DNA from: Collybiopsis luxurians FD-317 M1
Lineage: Eukaryota > Basidiomycota > Agaricomycetes > Agaricales > Omphalotaceae
Assembly: GCA_000827265.1 (NCBI GenBank)
Contig: KN834776.1
Span: 185,443 to 249,442 of the forward strand
Length of the DNA: 64,000 nt
Direction: 5' to 3'
The notes beneath the pieces were generated by a model. It ran no database searches. It was given only the letters and a program-made list of their open reading frames with translations, and was not told the DNA's origin. This document shows positions 32,669 to 43,869 of this stretch, piece by piece; within the stretch, counting starts at the first letter, position 1, and the number at the start of each line of letters is the position of its first letter. Made by a program: the position numbers and the translations under genes.

Positions 32669-34345
32669 TCAAAATCTCCCAGGCGCCCTAATCAACCTAT
32701 GCACCTTCCTTAACTTCGAAGCGGCCCTTTGCCACCAATGTACCCTATGAACATCACGCATCGCCTTGGGTTCAAACGGGATGACGGTTGGAGGATGGGC
32801 TTTGATAGTACTGTTACCAGAACCAGAGCCATCACCGCCGCCACTGCCATTGCCGTCTTCCTCTGAACCTGACGAGTGCCGACGATGCTGCTGCGAACCC
32901 TCCCTGTTTTCTCCCTCTTGCTCCGCCCGCCTATCAACGACATCGTTTTCGCCTACTTCGGCGCCCCCATCCAACCTAGAAATATGGTGAGACGACTGAG
33001 ACAGAGGTCTCGTTTGTTCGAGACTTTCAGGCGCCGAAGAATACACCGACGGCGTATCAATATCCCTCTCTCCTGCCTCCGCCGCTCGCGTCTCTGCCTC
33101 TGCCTCTGCCTCCACCTCTATTTCCTTTTCCGCCGTAGCCGACGGAGAAGGGTCAGAATTGGATATCAAACCCAAACCAAAAAGATCCATCTTTCCCAGC
33201 CCCAGACCCTTCCCCAAACCGAGACCTAATTCTAGCGCAGACTCGAGTCCGAGAACGATATCAAGACCGTTAGGATGCTGCGGGAGTCCAGGAATAGGTC
33301 CACTATTTCGTCGTGCTTGGTAGTTGGCGAGGAATGAAGCACTGTTCCGAGGGCTTGGGCTGGCACGAGAGGTAGTAATAGGAGAGACGGTAGTTGCGGT
33401 AGAAGACAACGTCCCAGAAGATTCCAGAACAGTTTTCATCACCGTCTCCCACTCTGTTGGGTCGGAATCCACCTGGATCTGGATTTTTGACGATTCTGGG
33501 AGGGGTTCGAGGAAATTGATCGTCGTGGTCGTATTCCTAATCCTGGTGGCAAAATTCTCCAAAGAAGAGGAATCGAGATCCATATGAAGAGGAGACAAGG
33601 TTCGAGGTCCAGGACTTCCTGGTTGCTGCCAGTCGTCAGCAGAGTACGAACGACGGTGGAGGTAATGAGGATAGGTGTGAGAATCGAGGGAACGAGCACG
33701 TTCCGATCCAAGATCAGCAACTGGGCATCCACCACCACTAGAAAAGAGCATCCCATCTTCCGTCACCTCTTCTCCGCTCTTTCTCCCTCCCCATTCAAAC
33801 CTTCGCCCAGGGTCGACGGGCGTTCCTCGACCAATATATTTCATTGCCGGCAGGGACATTCGCATCATTGAAGTGGCCCTCGCCATTTTCGTCGAGGGAG
33901 CCTTTGGAGATGGCGGAGAGTCCAGGACGAGACTGCTCCGAGCGCCCGCCTCGTGGTCATCAAGCTGGGGCAAAAGCGGGGAAGAGGGTGATGGTGTAGG
34001 TAGGATGTTCATATTCAAATTCAGCCCCGTATTGCTGTCGTTATTGTCGGAGGAGCAAAGGGAAATGGGAGGAGGGCTTGCAGGGGACGAGGGGTTGGAG
34101 AGACAGCTTAAATCGAGGGTGAAGTCGCTAAACCCGTCAGCTTTGAACGTAGACACATCAATGTCCACGGCGGCGGCGTTAGAGCTGTTGTTGTTGCAGC
34201 CGCCCCGGGTGCTGTCCCCCCGTAGGTGAAAGTGACTACTACTTCCAGCACCAACGGTAGTAGTAGCAGAAGTAGTCGTAGAGGTGTACTCGAACAAAGA
34301 TCGAGTGGATACATCCGTTACAACAGAGTCAAAGCTGAAATCCAT
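32669..34345 (-). CDS. Disordered Ser-rich protein with basic Trp-containing C-terminus
   Basis: One long frame of 558 codons from ATG at 34345. The composition is low-complexity: Ser/Thr runs, a Gly-Leu repeat (GLGLGKGLGLGKMDLFGLGL), an acidic E-A-E-A-E tract, Gly/Ser tract (GSGGGDGSGSGNS) and a conserved-looking basic tail (VHWWQRAASKLRKVHRLI). The frame is open only back to 34363, and a TGA precedes it, so either this ATG is the start or an intron ends at about 34357 (gccag). The latter would join it to exons further up, see 34677-35043. No catalytic domain was seen; a regulatory or scaffold role is a guess. GC content and CpG are normal, unlike the repeats around it. Confidence 0.7.
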   Translation of the reverse strand: MDFSFDSVVTDVSTRSLFEYTSTTTSATTTVGAGSSSHFHLRGDSTRGGCNNNSSNAAAVDIDVSTFKADGFSDFTLDLSCLSNPSSPASPPPISLCSSDNNDSNTGLNLNMNILPTPSPSSPLLPQLDDHEAGARSSLVLDSPPSPKAPSTKMARATSMMRMSLPAMKYIGRGTPVDPGRRFEWGGRKSGEEVTEDGMLFSSGGGCPVADLGSERARSLDSHTYPHYLHRRSYSADDWQQPGSPGPRTLSPLHMDLDSSSLENFATRIRNTTTTINFLEPLPESSKIQIQVDSDPTEWETVMKTVLESSGTLSSTATTVSPITTSRASPSPRNSASFLANYQARRNSGPIPGLPQHPNGLDIVLGLESALELGLGLGKGLGLGKMDLFGLGLISNSDPSPSATAEKEIEVEAEAEAETRAAEAGERDIDTPSVYSSAPESLEQTRPLSQSSHHISRLDGGAEVGENDVVDRRAEQEGENREGSQQHRRHSSGSEEDGNGSGGGDGSGSGNSTIKAHPPTVIPFEPKAMRDVHRVHWWQRAASKLRKVHRLIRAPGRF

Positions 34346-34676
34346 CCCGTTCGAAACTGGCAAAATAATTGGGAGTATTCAAAACTCTGTGTCAGGTCTC
34401 ATCAGTATTCAGTAAGTATTCGTGCGGCGAAAAGAAAAAAAAAAAGAATTGAAGATTGGACGGGTCGTTACGGTCAGGGGAAAGAGATGAAGAAAAATGA
34501 CTTGACGTACATTTCCTTGTCTTCTACAGAGCAAAAGAAAAGAAAAATCGAAGGATAACTACGTTTGCACGAAGATACAAGCCGTCTCAGCCCACGAGAG
34601 TGATGTATACAGCGAAGCAGTCCTGGTAAGAGTGTAGTGGTCAAAGCGGAAGAGGTGAAACGGAAAAAGAGCTTAC

Positions 34677-35043
34677 CTTGACGTATCCACAGGCTAAGGA
34701 GCCACACCTCCTCGTAATAGTTGTAAAAAAGGTCCTGCCAGATTCAGGTTCGGATTCCGCGAATTCTTGCGTTTGGGATTCTGGGATTCTAGGATTCCAT
34801 GGAGTTGGGGGAGTTGCGTTACGTTGGAGTACCGGCGATTCGTTTACACGAAAAGAAAACGCCTGTAAAATGCGTGCTTGGCCTACGACCTCCACAAATT
34901 GGGAGAGCTTGAACGTCCTGTGCAAAATACCGGCTTGCAACGGTCCTTGCGAAGGGCATACAGGCGTATCAGCGTAAAAGAATAGGTGACCATCACCGAG
35001 CACGCGGAGAGTCTGAGTCAAAAGTTTCCACTCGCAATCGCAG
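34677..35043 (-). CDS. Candidate 5' exon (CEWKLLTQTL … CGYVK), gene unclear
   Basis: Bounded by an acceptor (cattctag before 35043) and a strong donor (gtaagc after 34677). The 122 codons have a protein-like, non-repetitive sequence (GDGHLFFYADTPVCPS, GILHRTFKLSQFVEVVG, TFFTTITRRCGSLACGYV). It has no ATG in frame, so it must be internal. It lies just upstream of the disordered-protein frame and could belong to the same gene through one or more short exons I cannot place in phase. It reads like a conserved domain, but I cannot name it. Confidence 0.5.
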
Positions 35044-37253
35044 CTAGAATGATCCGATCATTTGGCGAAGTAAAGAGAGAGGTTTCTTGGGGACACAAAC
35101 AGCAGGACATCCTTCTAGTCGTAGAAAGTGAGGTATGATATCCAAGTATTTGTAGAGATTCGAGACCGATGAAAATTCTGCCTCTCAGATACAAAAAACC
35201 AGAAAGTCAAAAAGCCAAATTTCCTATTAAACTGAATTTGAGTAACGACTTTACACTTCCATTAGAAAGTTCATTTTGACGTACATAAAAACCTCTTTTT
35301 AATCTGTTCTGAGTGATCCATATCAGAAGTCTGAGCGGCTCAGAGGGAATGCGTTTACGTCGGTAACGCCACAGAAGCATCTTTGTCGTGGGCTGGAGCC
35401 TGGAGGACTGGATATTAGGTGACTGGAGTAACGTTTTTCGGAACCTGTTCTTTGACCACCGTCTCGAGTGGGATTTTGAGGTTCTCACCCCTCCTTCTTT
35501 CCCTTCATTCTATTGCTGATATCCTACTCGTTCCGTTCGCTGTGCAGCTCAATCCCTTCTCGAAGCTCGAAGTCTTCGGGGATTGAATTTCTATTCTGGC
35601 GGAGCGAAGCAATCTTGTGAACGACCAGAGACATACATTTTATATAAAAGCGAGGAAGTGTATAGGTGTTTTCAATGGATCTCGAGGGCCCAGCAGCCAG
35701 CGATGTACGTGGAAAACGTGGAAAGCTAAGGAAGGGTGGCGTTGTCGAGTCACCTTTGCCATGTGACAAAAGCATATGATTGTGACTCTTCGTGACACGG
35801 TGTTCCTTTCTCCTTTCTACTAGGCTTTCCCTGAGCCCTTAAAAGAACGCGATACTGAGGCATCGAGCGTTAGAACATTTCGAATCGAAAGGGAGCGTGG
35901 CAACCAAGTTACTTGAAATTACTGCATCGATTTCTCGAACGTAGGCTTTGTTCGAGGCCCTGCGGAGATATCCGAGAGTTACGTTTGGGTGCAGGCGCAC
36001 CACAACGCCACATAGAAACTTTCATCATTTTCTATTCTGCCCGCTTCACACCCCACTGATACCTCTGTACCACAACTACACCGTGCATTCATGGAAGATA
36101 AATATGAAACATATCCTTCTCTCTCTCGACAAATCTCTGACGCGATGGTCCAGCTTCGGGATAGACATCTCGACCTAGACTGTTACCCTGAATCTCAGAG
36201 CTTCGAGGAATAGATCTATCAAAGTAATAGGAGGCCTTTGCGGTTGTATCATGGATCAAGCCTTCCTACATTTATGATTTTACGTCGTAGGCAGATCTAA
36301 ACTGGCTTCTTACTTACTCATCGCACACTGTCGTGGCATGCTCAGAAATTACACGACATATTTTAGAATGTCAGCGTAAGTGAGTATCATTCCTCTTAGA
36401 AATCAAACTATACTCATTGTCGATACTCAACTACTTCGTGTTAAGGATATTCATAGGGGCATAAGTCATTGTGTAGCGGCGGCAGCTACTTCTTGAGCAT
36501 GCACGCTCACCACCGATTGTCATATGAAGAATTATAAAATTCGTTCAAGAGAATCTCTCACATAGATGAAGAGTCTGAGTTTATCGTGGGAACTTCTCGG
36601 ATTGAGTCACTGAGTATACTGAGACCCAAAGCCCCGACCATCATACATGAAAATAGCATTCATTCTGGTCTTACAAACTTTATACTGGTGGCGAAGGGCA
36701 TGCTATCCCTCCAATGGTCTGAGGGAAGGGCGAGCCAGTGGGTTTCTCCACACACTCAGAAAAGGCTATTACCGTGAAATCAAAGCTTCACACATCCATT
36801 GATGAGGGGCTATCATGAATCGTCTGCGGTAGGTAGAATTTGTCTCCGAGTTAAATGACGAGTCCAGGTTCTTAAAATGGTTTAGCTAAAATGGGATCGA
36901 TTTTTTTTTGAATCGACGCTATACTTAAATGTCCTTTCAGCTTCGCAGTAGGTTTCTATAAATCTACTGCTAGAGAATCGTATACAAAGCAGCAGGGCTA
37001 TTCAAATTTCATGAACGGCGGACACTGAGGCCATCGATGCTGTAATTCTCGCTTAGTAAACAGGACAAAAAACCTCCTCTCTTTCCATTCAATTCGATTT
37101 TGCGCCGCTGTTTCCTGCGCTCCCGTGCCTATTTTCTGCATTACCTGACATCCAGCACTCCCAGAACTCCCAGCTTAAGTGCATCCAAGGTATCAGAAAG
37201 CATAACATGTCACCGACAAGAACACCTCTGCCCCAAATCATTCTTCCGACACA
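35044..37253. other. Intergenic, possibly with further 5' exons of the minus gene
   Basis: A minus-strand open frame with ATG at 35775 (83 residues, Pro/Ser-rich start) and short in-frame stretches at 35300-35480 could be exons of the 32.7-35.0 kb gene. I could not connect them. 35900-37250 holds nothing I can support. Confidence 0.35.
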
Positions 37254-39478
37254 TTGAGAGCCCAACGTTCCGTCAAAGACAGTGTAATCTACTTCGTCTA
37301 TAAACCTCTGTCTTCTTATCCTTTCTTCTTTTCCGCTCCATTCTATTTTCTTTCTGTTTCTGGGCTCTTTCCAATTCTCTCATCTTTCTACATTTTTGAA
37401 TTCGGGTCTGTGATCCCTTTCTTTCTTTTTCTACTGTCCCTGCTGTTTCGTTGCCTCTCTTGTCCAATAACCCGTATTAGCTGCTGTCTTCTCTTCTTTA
37501 TAATATTAGTAGTATCACTCCCAGCTGTCCCCGCCAACAAGGTCTCTATCACTCTTGAGCGCTTACCGGAGAGGGCAAAGTGTGAAACGTGCGAAAGTGG
37601 CCATCACGGAGCGCGTGGTAAATACGAGGTCTGAAGCTGAGCACGATGGGTTATGAACATCCATCCATTGGATGCAGTCGAGATGTCACCGCAAATACCC
37701 TCAAACCGAGAAGAGATGAGAAAACATTTGATAAAATCGCAATCGAAGCATTTGCATTAATATGAACAGTTCATTCCCCATGTAAGTACTTAAGAATGGA
37801 CATCACGGTATTGAGTGCCTATGAAGTACAACTCGGTCGTAGTCTCGTAGATAGTACTTTGAAAGGCCTTGGCATTACACTCTGAATTTGCATATTGATT
37901 TACAGTAGCCAATACGCTCCGAGCTCTGGGCTCGTCTGGACTGCAGTTGGAAGGTTCCAAGAAGGACAATGTACATCTGATTACTCGGGTTCCCGGCATA
38001 TCAGTTTTAATCCCAAGCCAGTAATCAACCTTACCTTATCTCGCCTCTATTCCATTCTAACTTCGTAGTAACAAGCGAGATGATGGTGGTTAGAGAAACA
38101 TTCATCCTGCAGATTCTTAGGGTTGGCTAATATATCAGATAGATTATGCCTGTATAGACCTTGTACATCTGTAATGTTGGTCACAGAATATTAAGAGTAA
38201 AAGAAAAGGGGCCTCAGAAGAGGGAGAGATACTGCTTGCTCATGCAACGCTTCTTTGGTTCTTCCTCCTGTACAGCGGATCGGGATCCGTGTCTCCCTTA
38301 ATCGACCTTCGCTGGCGGAGCTTAAAACGATGGATTGCACAGCTGGTAAAAGGCTATGTAATTTCACATTCAAAACATTCACCCCCTTTCAGTCTTTGTG
38401 TTTGGCTTTTTTGTTTACCTTGCAGTACAGGTTCATTTTCAATCTCATTTCCACCATGCGGGACTTCCACTGCAGCCTTCAACTCACAATTGGTAACATA
38501 GAAGAGCGACAAAAATGATCCAAGAGTGCAGTTCTTCTTACAAAAGGTTAAACTAGATGAACCTAGAGGATCCTCCATCAATTCAACTGCGGTACCAATT
38601 TCAAACTTGTAGAATGACGAAGGAACATCTCCAATGGAATTTAATCAAGCAGGGTCAGCAGTTTACTTACTTTAGAGTGACTCGGATAGGTCTCATTTTG
38701 TGTGACAGGTTATTTGAGATCTTCGCTGTCAACAGAAAGTAAGTAGCGCAAAATTAGTATCATACTCTGACTGAGTATTCCCAGAAATAGACATCCATTT
38801 TATTCCACTGAGATTACTGCTGTCTTTAATCCCACCTCCACGGGAGGCCCTCCGCCATCTACAGCTAGTTCTACGAGTACCAGACAAGTGTCAAAGTGAG
38901 TGACCCCGGCTCCTGACTCAATGAACCATGGTTGATTGCATTCCAGAATCACAAACAGCATGTATGTAAAATTATTCCTAAGTTTAAGATGGCCCTTCAA
39001 CTTAATTTAAACCATAACATGTGCAAGACTGACCGCCTCATCTTCCGCTTTCACAATTACTCGTTCTTCAAATAGCTATAAATCCACGAAATCAGCAATT
39101 TACACCTGGGTTCATCTCACCTTTCACCCTTGGCAAGCCCATATCCCCTTCAGAAAGTAAATATCGACCTAGAGCGATCGGACAGCAAGGCAACTTATCT
39201 TGGCATTCCTTCAGTGCCTCTCAATGGTCAACCCAAGCCTACTGGTCATTTTCAGCAGATTTGTTCAGTATTCAGGCTTCCCATGAGTCTTAAAGTAATA
39301 GCAACTCAAAGCAGTGGTGTCTTCCATGATGGTCCTCAACCAAGCACATTGTGGAATAGTCGGACTGTCAGGGCATTTCATCACCAGGATAATGGCAGGA
39401 AAAATCTTGCCTTCCCGCGAGAGGGCAATTTTGACAGTGAGGGTGTGATGGAGTTTCCTCTGGACTATTTGTCAGTCT
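37254..39478 (+). pseudogene. Broken single-span membrane protein gene (paralogue of 53.1-54.9 kb)
   Basis: From 38170 to 39478 the sequence is collinear with 53400-54929. The 5' part (about 37480-37633) has a hydrophobic leader followed by ITLERLPERAKCE, similar to VALDRLPGQPICL in the paralogue. The middle exon carries stops (for example TGA in the run matching 53755). The exon that in the paralogue encodes the membrane span is deleted near 39075-39090, whereas the C-terminal cytoplasmic frame (39130-39478, ending LDYLSV) is open. So the gene cannot make the ancestral membrane protein. Confidence 0.68.
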
Positions 39479-40058
39479 GATAAGACCAAGCTGCACATGC
39501 ATAGCAGTAGCATAAATTTCTTCACCTAAGGTTGCCTATCTCAGGGAGAGCAAAAGGTTGGAAGTGGCCATGCTATTGGTACCATGTCAGCAACCACAGA
39601 CAATGGCATTATAATTATTTACTTGCTATAGCAGGTCCCTTTATTATTACTCCACTTGCACTGATAGCAAGTTCCCATTTAGGGAAGTTGAACCTGAAAC
39701 TAAAATTAAGCAATGTGAAGGCCCTAGGGAGCTGAATATTGCCAGGGTGAACTCAGAGTGAGGGTAAGGATGGTTAGGGGGTTAGAGTTGAGTATACATA
39801 CTTGTCATCAAAATGTGTCTATATATAGTTGTGCAAACTGCAGTTATTATAACGTCTGCATGGAGGAGTGGTTAATGGTGTAGATCAGATATGTGCCAAG
39901 CGGCAGGCCATCCAAACAGGTACTGCGGGTACCATATATTGAGCCTGCCTGTGCAATAATTGCATCCTGCGGGCGGGACTATTCATTTGTCCATTCATTC
40001 CGTATTGTGCTCAGAAAGAATTTGAATGTCATTGATACGAATAATGTATATCATATTA
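39479..40058. other. Start of CpG-poor repeat block
   Basis: No gene was seen. CpG falls sharply from about 39.5 kb on. Confidence 0.4.
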
Positions 40059-40263
40059 CACTGCCTGCATTCTCATGGGTGGTAGGATTTTAACTGCCTT
40101 CAATGCGGTGTTATTGTCTCTTTGGAGGGCAGTTAGAATTGGGAGCCCAGATCTTATTTAATATCAGCCGATCTCAACTGCCCTTCAAAGAGCCCTTCAA
40201 AGAGCCGACTACACTGCATTGAAGGCAGTTAATTTTTTACTGCCCATGAGAATGCAGGCAGTG
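40059..40263. mobile_element. Harbinger-like MITE, 205 bp, TSD TTA
   Basis: TIRs of about 50 bp start cactgcctgcattctcatgg at 40059 and end in the inverse at 40263. TTA is duplicated at 40056-40058 and 40264-40266. A TWA duplication is the hallmark of PIF/Harbinger elements. The centre contains two tandem copies of cccttcaaagag. Non-coding. Confidence 0.78.
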
Positions 40264-40456
40264 TTAATGAATGGGAAATACATATTCTGTGAATGAATAT
40301 TTATGCGGTTAGAAAAAAAGTAGTGTATGTCTATTGCAGCTGAGCAGGAACTGCTAGTAATTATTTTTAATATTCAATGTATTCAGTCGCTGAGGTGAAT
40401 TGCAAAAGCAAGTATCTGCAGTAAACAAGTTGTGCAGCGAATTGAATTGCTTTCCA

Positions 40457-40695
40457 GTCGCTGAAGTCAATTGCTTCTGCAATTATTTACAGTAACTGGG
40501 GTCTGTGGCAGTTACTATTATTTACAGTATGTACCGCAACTAAAGTCTGCAGTCACTGAAATCAATTGCTTCAGCAATTATTTACAGTAACTAGAGTCTG
40601 TGGCAGTTACTATTATTTACAGTACATACTGCAACTAAAGGCTTCAATCACTGAAATTAATTGCAAGAGCAATCATTTGCAGTGGCTGAAGTCCT
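40457..40695. repeat. Tandem repeat, ~95 bp unit, 2.5 copies
   Basis: Units at 40457-40551 and 40552-40647 share tacagtaact, gtctgtggcagttactatta and tttacagta with few changes; a partial third follows to 40695. It directly precedes the Gypsy RT frame. Confidence 0.75.
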
Positions 40696-40703
40696 GAGTG
40701 TCT

Positions 40704-43638
40704 GTATAATTTAAAAATTGAGATGGAAGGGGACTCAGCTCCTCCCTTTGGGAAGCTCTATAACATGTCAGAAACAGAACTAAAAGCCCTAAAGGACTAT
40801 ATTGATGACATGCTAGGAAAAGGGTTTATGAGAGCCTCCAACTTGCCTGCTGGGGCCCCAGTTCTATTTGTGAAGAAGAAAGATGGAAGCCTAAGGCTTT
40901 GTGTCAACTACTGTGCCTTGAATTGAATCACTAGGAAGAATAGATATCCCTTACCTCTCATTGGACCACTAGTTGATCAACTGTGAAGGGCAAAATACTT
41001 TACAAAACTTGACCTGAGAGCAGGATATAACAATGTCCAAATAGTGGAAGGGCATGAATAGAAGACAGCATTTTGAATGCAATATGGGTCCTACAAGATG
41101 CTGGTAATGCCCTTTGGATTAACAAATGCCCCCTTGGCTTTCCAATTTTTTATGAATGACATTTTCCATAACTTGCTCAATGTATGTGTGGTTATTTACT
41201 TGGACAACATCCTCATCTTTTCAAATGACAAAAAAACACATGAGGAACAAGTCCAAAAGGTACTACAGTGACTACAAGACAACCACCTCTACATGAAACT
41301 AGAAAAATGTAGTTTCAATATGGATACAGTGGAATACCTGGGAGTAATCATAAGTCCCGAAGGAGTATCAATGGACCCATCCAAAGTCAAAGCCATAATG
41401 TCCTGGCCCATTCCACAGAACATGAAGGAACTGCAATCATTTTGGGGGTTCACAAATTTCTATTGCAGATTTATTGACAATTATAGTGGCATAACAAAAG
41501 CCTTAATGTCACTACTGCAAAAGGAGGCTGCTTGGCACTGGGACAAGTCATTTCAGAGGTGTTTTGACTTATTAAAAAATGCCTTTACACATGCCCCAGT
41601 ACTATGACATTTTGATCTGGAACTCCCGATTATTCTTGAGTGTGATGCATCTGATTGGGCAATTGCAGGAATATTGTCTCAGCTGGATCTGAAGACTGGA
41701 GAAATACATCCAATAGCATTTCACACTCAATCCATGATACCAGCTGAAATTAATTACAATATTTACAACAAGGAATTGATCACTATTGTGGAATGTTTTA
41801 AAGTTTGGAGAGCCTATTGTGACAGATTGAGATTCCAAATCCATGTCTACTCCAATCACAATAACCTGCAGTGGTTTACAACCACAAAACAGCTGTCAGT
41901 GAGACAAGCTAGATGGTCTGAGGCATTGTTGGGATTTGACTTCTGAATCAACTATTGACCTGGAATTTTGGGAGCAAAACCAGATGCTCTGATGAGACAA
42001 GCAGATGTATACCCAAAGAAGGGAATCAATAGGGACTCTGCTAGAGCAGGAAGAGAACAAATATTGATCTCCCTGGAGCAACTCAATGCAGTGCTGCTGA
42101 TGAATGAGGACTTATTACTGGATTGAATTCGAAAGGCTAAACAAGATGAGTTCATGCAAGACACAATAAAGCTAATTCAAGAGGGAAAGAATAAAAATAT
42201 TGTGTTCAAAGATGGGCTACTTAAACAACAAAGTCATATATATGTCCCTAATGACACAGACCTTCAATGAGACATATTAGCCACCTACTATGATCATGCA
42301 CTCAGGGGACACCCAGGCAAGAAGAAAACAAAAAAATTACTCAACCAGTTGTTCTTCTGGAAAGGTAGCAGCAGGGACATGCATCATTATGTACAAAGTT
42401 GCCACACCTGCATAAGGTCCAAGGCTGGGAGAACTCTCTGATATGGGAATCTGAAACCTCTACTGATTGGACAGAGACCCTGGAGCTCAATCTCAATGGA
42501 CCATATTGTACAACTCCCGAAAGCTGGAAAGGAATAATTCAATGCAATCTTAGTAGTAGTGGATTGGCTCACAAAACAAGCCATCTACACCCTGTGTCAC
42601 ACAACAGACACTGCAAAGGATTTTGCAAGATTATTCCTCAAAAATGTCTTTTCAAAACATGGGTTACCAGCAGATATTGTGTTGGATTGGGGAAGCTTGT
42701 TCATCTCTCAGTTTTGGAAGGATTTGTGTAAGATACTTGGTATCAAGTCTCAACTCTCAACCGCATACCACCTGCAGACAGATGGCCAAATGGAGAAAAC
42801 CAATCAAAGCCTTGAAGGATACCTAAGAATCTACACATCTTACAATCAAGACAACTGGGATCCCCTGTTACCTATCACAGAATTTGTATACAACAATACC
42901 CCACATTCAGCTATGGGATTAACACTGTTCTTTGTGAATAAAGGATACCATCTGAAACTCTCAATTAACCTGTCAAAGGTGAATGACTCAGAAGCAAATC
43001 AATATGCTACAGAGTTAAAGGAATTACACAAATATCTGAAACAATGCATATATGAAGCAAATGAGGCAGCAGCAAATCAATACAGTCACCACTGTGCCAG
43101 AAACCCTGATTGGAAAAAAGGCAACCAAGTATTGCTGGACATGGGTAATATCCAAACAAGAAGGCCTACCAAAAAGTTGGATCACAAGTGGACAGGACCC
43201 TACACAATGCTCAATAAAATTGGATCTCACATGTATTAACTCAAGTTACCAGGGGACCTACAGTAAATTCACAATGTGTTCCATGTCAATAGGCTAAACC
43301 CACATTATCCAGATCCTTTCCAGCGAGTTGTATCACCTCCCCCACCAATCTACATCAAAGGGGAGCCAGAATACAAGGTCGAGTCAATAAAAGATAGTCA
43401 TCCAATAGGAGAAACAGACAGAGGAATCCAGTACTTAATCAAATGGAAAGGGTACAATGAAGAATCCTGGATTTCCCAGAAAGGTATGGTAGGAAGTATC
43501 AAATTAATTTGCAAGTGGGAGAAAGCACACCCAAGGAAACAAAAGTTACCTCTCGAGCTCCTCAAGGAACTTGAAAAGCTAGCACTGCAAGACAAGGAGG
43601 AAAGGGAGCTGAGACAGGCAGTCAAAGCTGTCATTTAA
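40704..43638 (+). pseudogene. Gypsy pol with chromodomain, stopped by CpG decay
   Basis: RT motifs: [49 protein letters not shown], and [10 protein letters not shown], where the catalytic Y-L-D-D has become Y-L-D-N. RNase H: ILECDASDWAIAGILSQ. Integrase: HPGKKKTKKLL, CHTCIRSKAGRT, VVVDWLTKQA, KHGLPADIVLDWG (usual D-R-G) and QTDGQMEKTNQ. Chromodomain: EYKVESIKDS, YLIKWKGYNEESW. In-frame stops occur at 40924, 40984, 41059, 41074, 41269, 41605 and 41944 and later; most are TGA where relatives have Arg, that is CGA to TGA. The element is dead but uniquely informative about the mutational process. Confidence 0.88.
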
Positions 43639-43692
43639 TTGGAAGAAACAACTCTTGAAATCAAAACCTCAACCTTAAAGGGGGGGCACAAG
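40704..43692 (+). mobile_element. Chromodomain Gypsy retrotransposon, 5' truncated, decayed
   Basis: Gypsy-order pol fragment: reverse transcriptase, RNase H, integrase, then a chromodomain, with a G-run (ggggggg) at 43681-43687 that fits a polypurine tract. No gag or protease is recognisable upstream and no LTR pair can be paired. CpG is nearly absent; I count two CG dinucleotides in 41041-41640. Confidence 0.88.
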
Positions 43693-43869
43693 CAATGCTT
43701 CAAGTTTTCATTTCCAATTTCTCAACACATTTCTTTTTATTATTATTCAAAATCATAACAATTCTTGAGTCTATTTCAGGAAAGTAAAAGCATACAGTGG
43801 GCCTAGATTGGGAAACATGAGTACAGAAGGCTGAAATGGAGAAACTAGTCAAAGGATGATTCAATTAAT

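Noticed and set aside
32766..34229. Several plus-strand frames of 74-118 residues opposite the disordered protein
   Set aside because: They are shadows; the minus frame is one uninterrupted 558-codon ORF.
37254..37634. 126-residue hydrophobic plus-strand ORF as an independent gene
   Set aside because: No ATG at its start; its hydrophobic part is a pyrimidine-rich tract and its end matches the N-terminus of the membrane-protein paralogue, so I treat it as part of that pseudogene.
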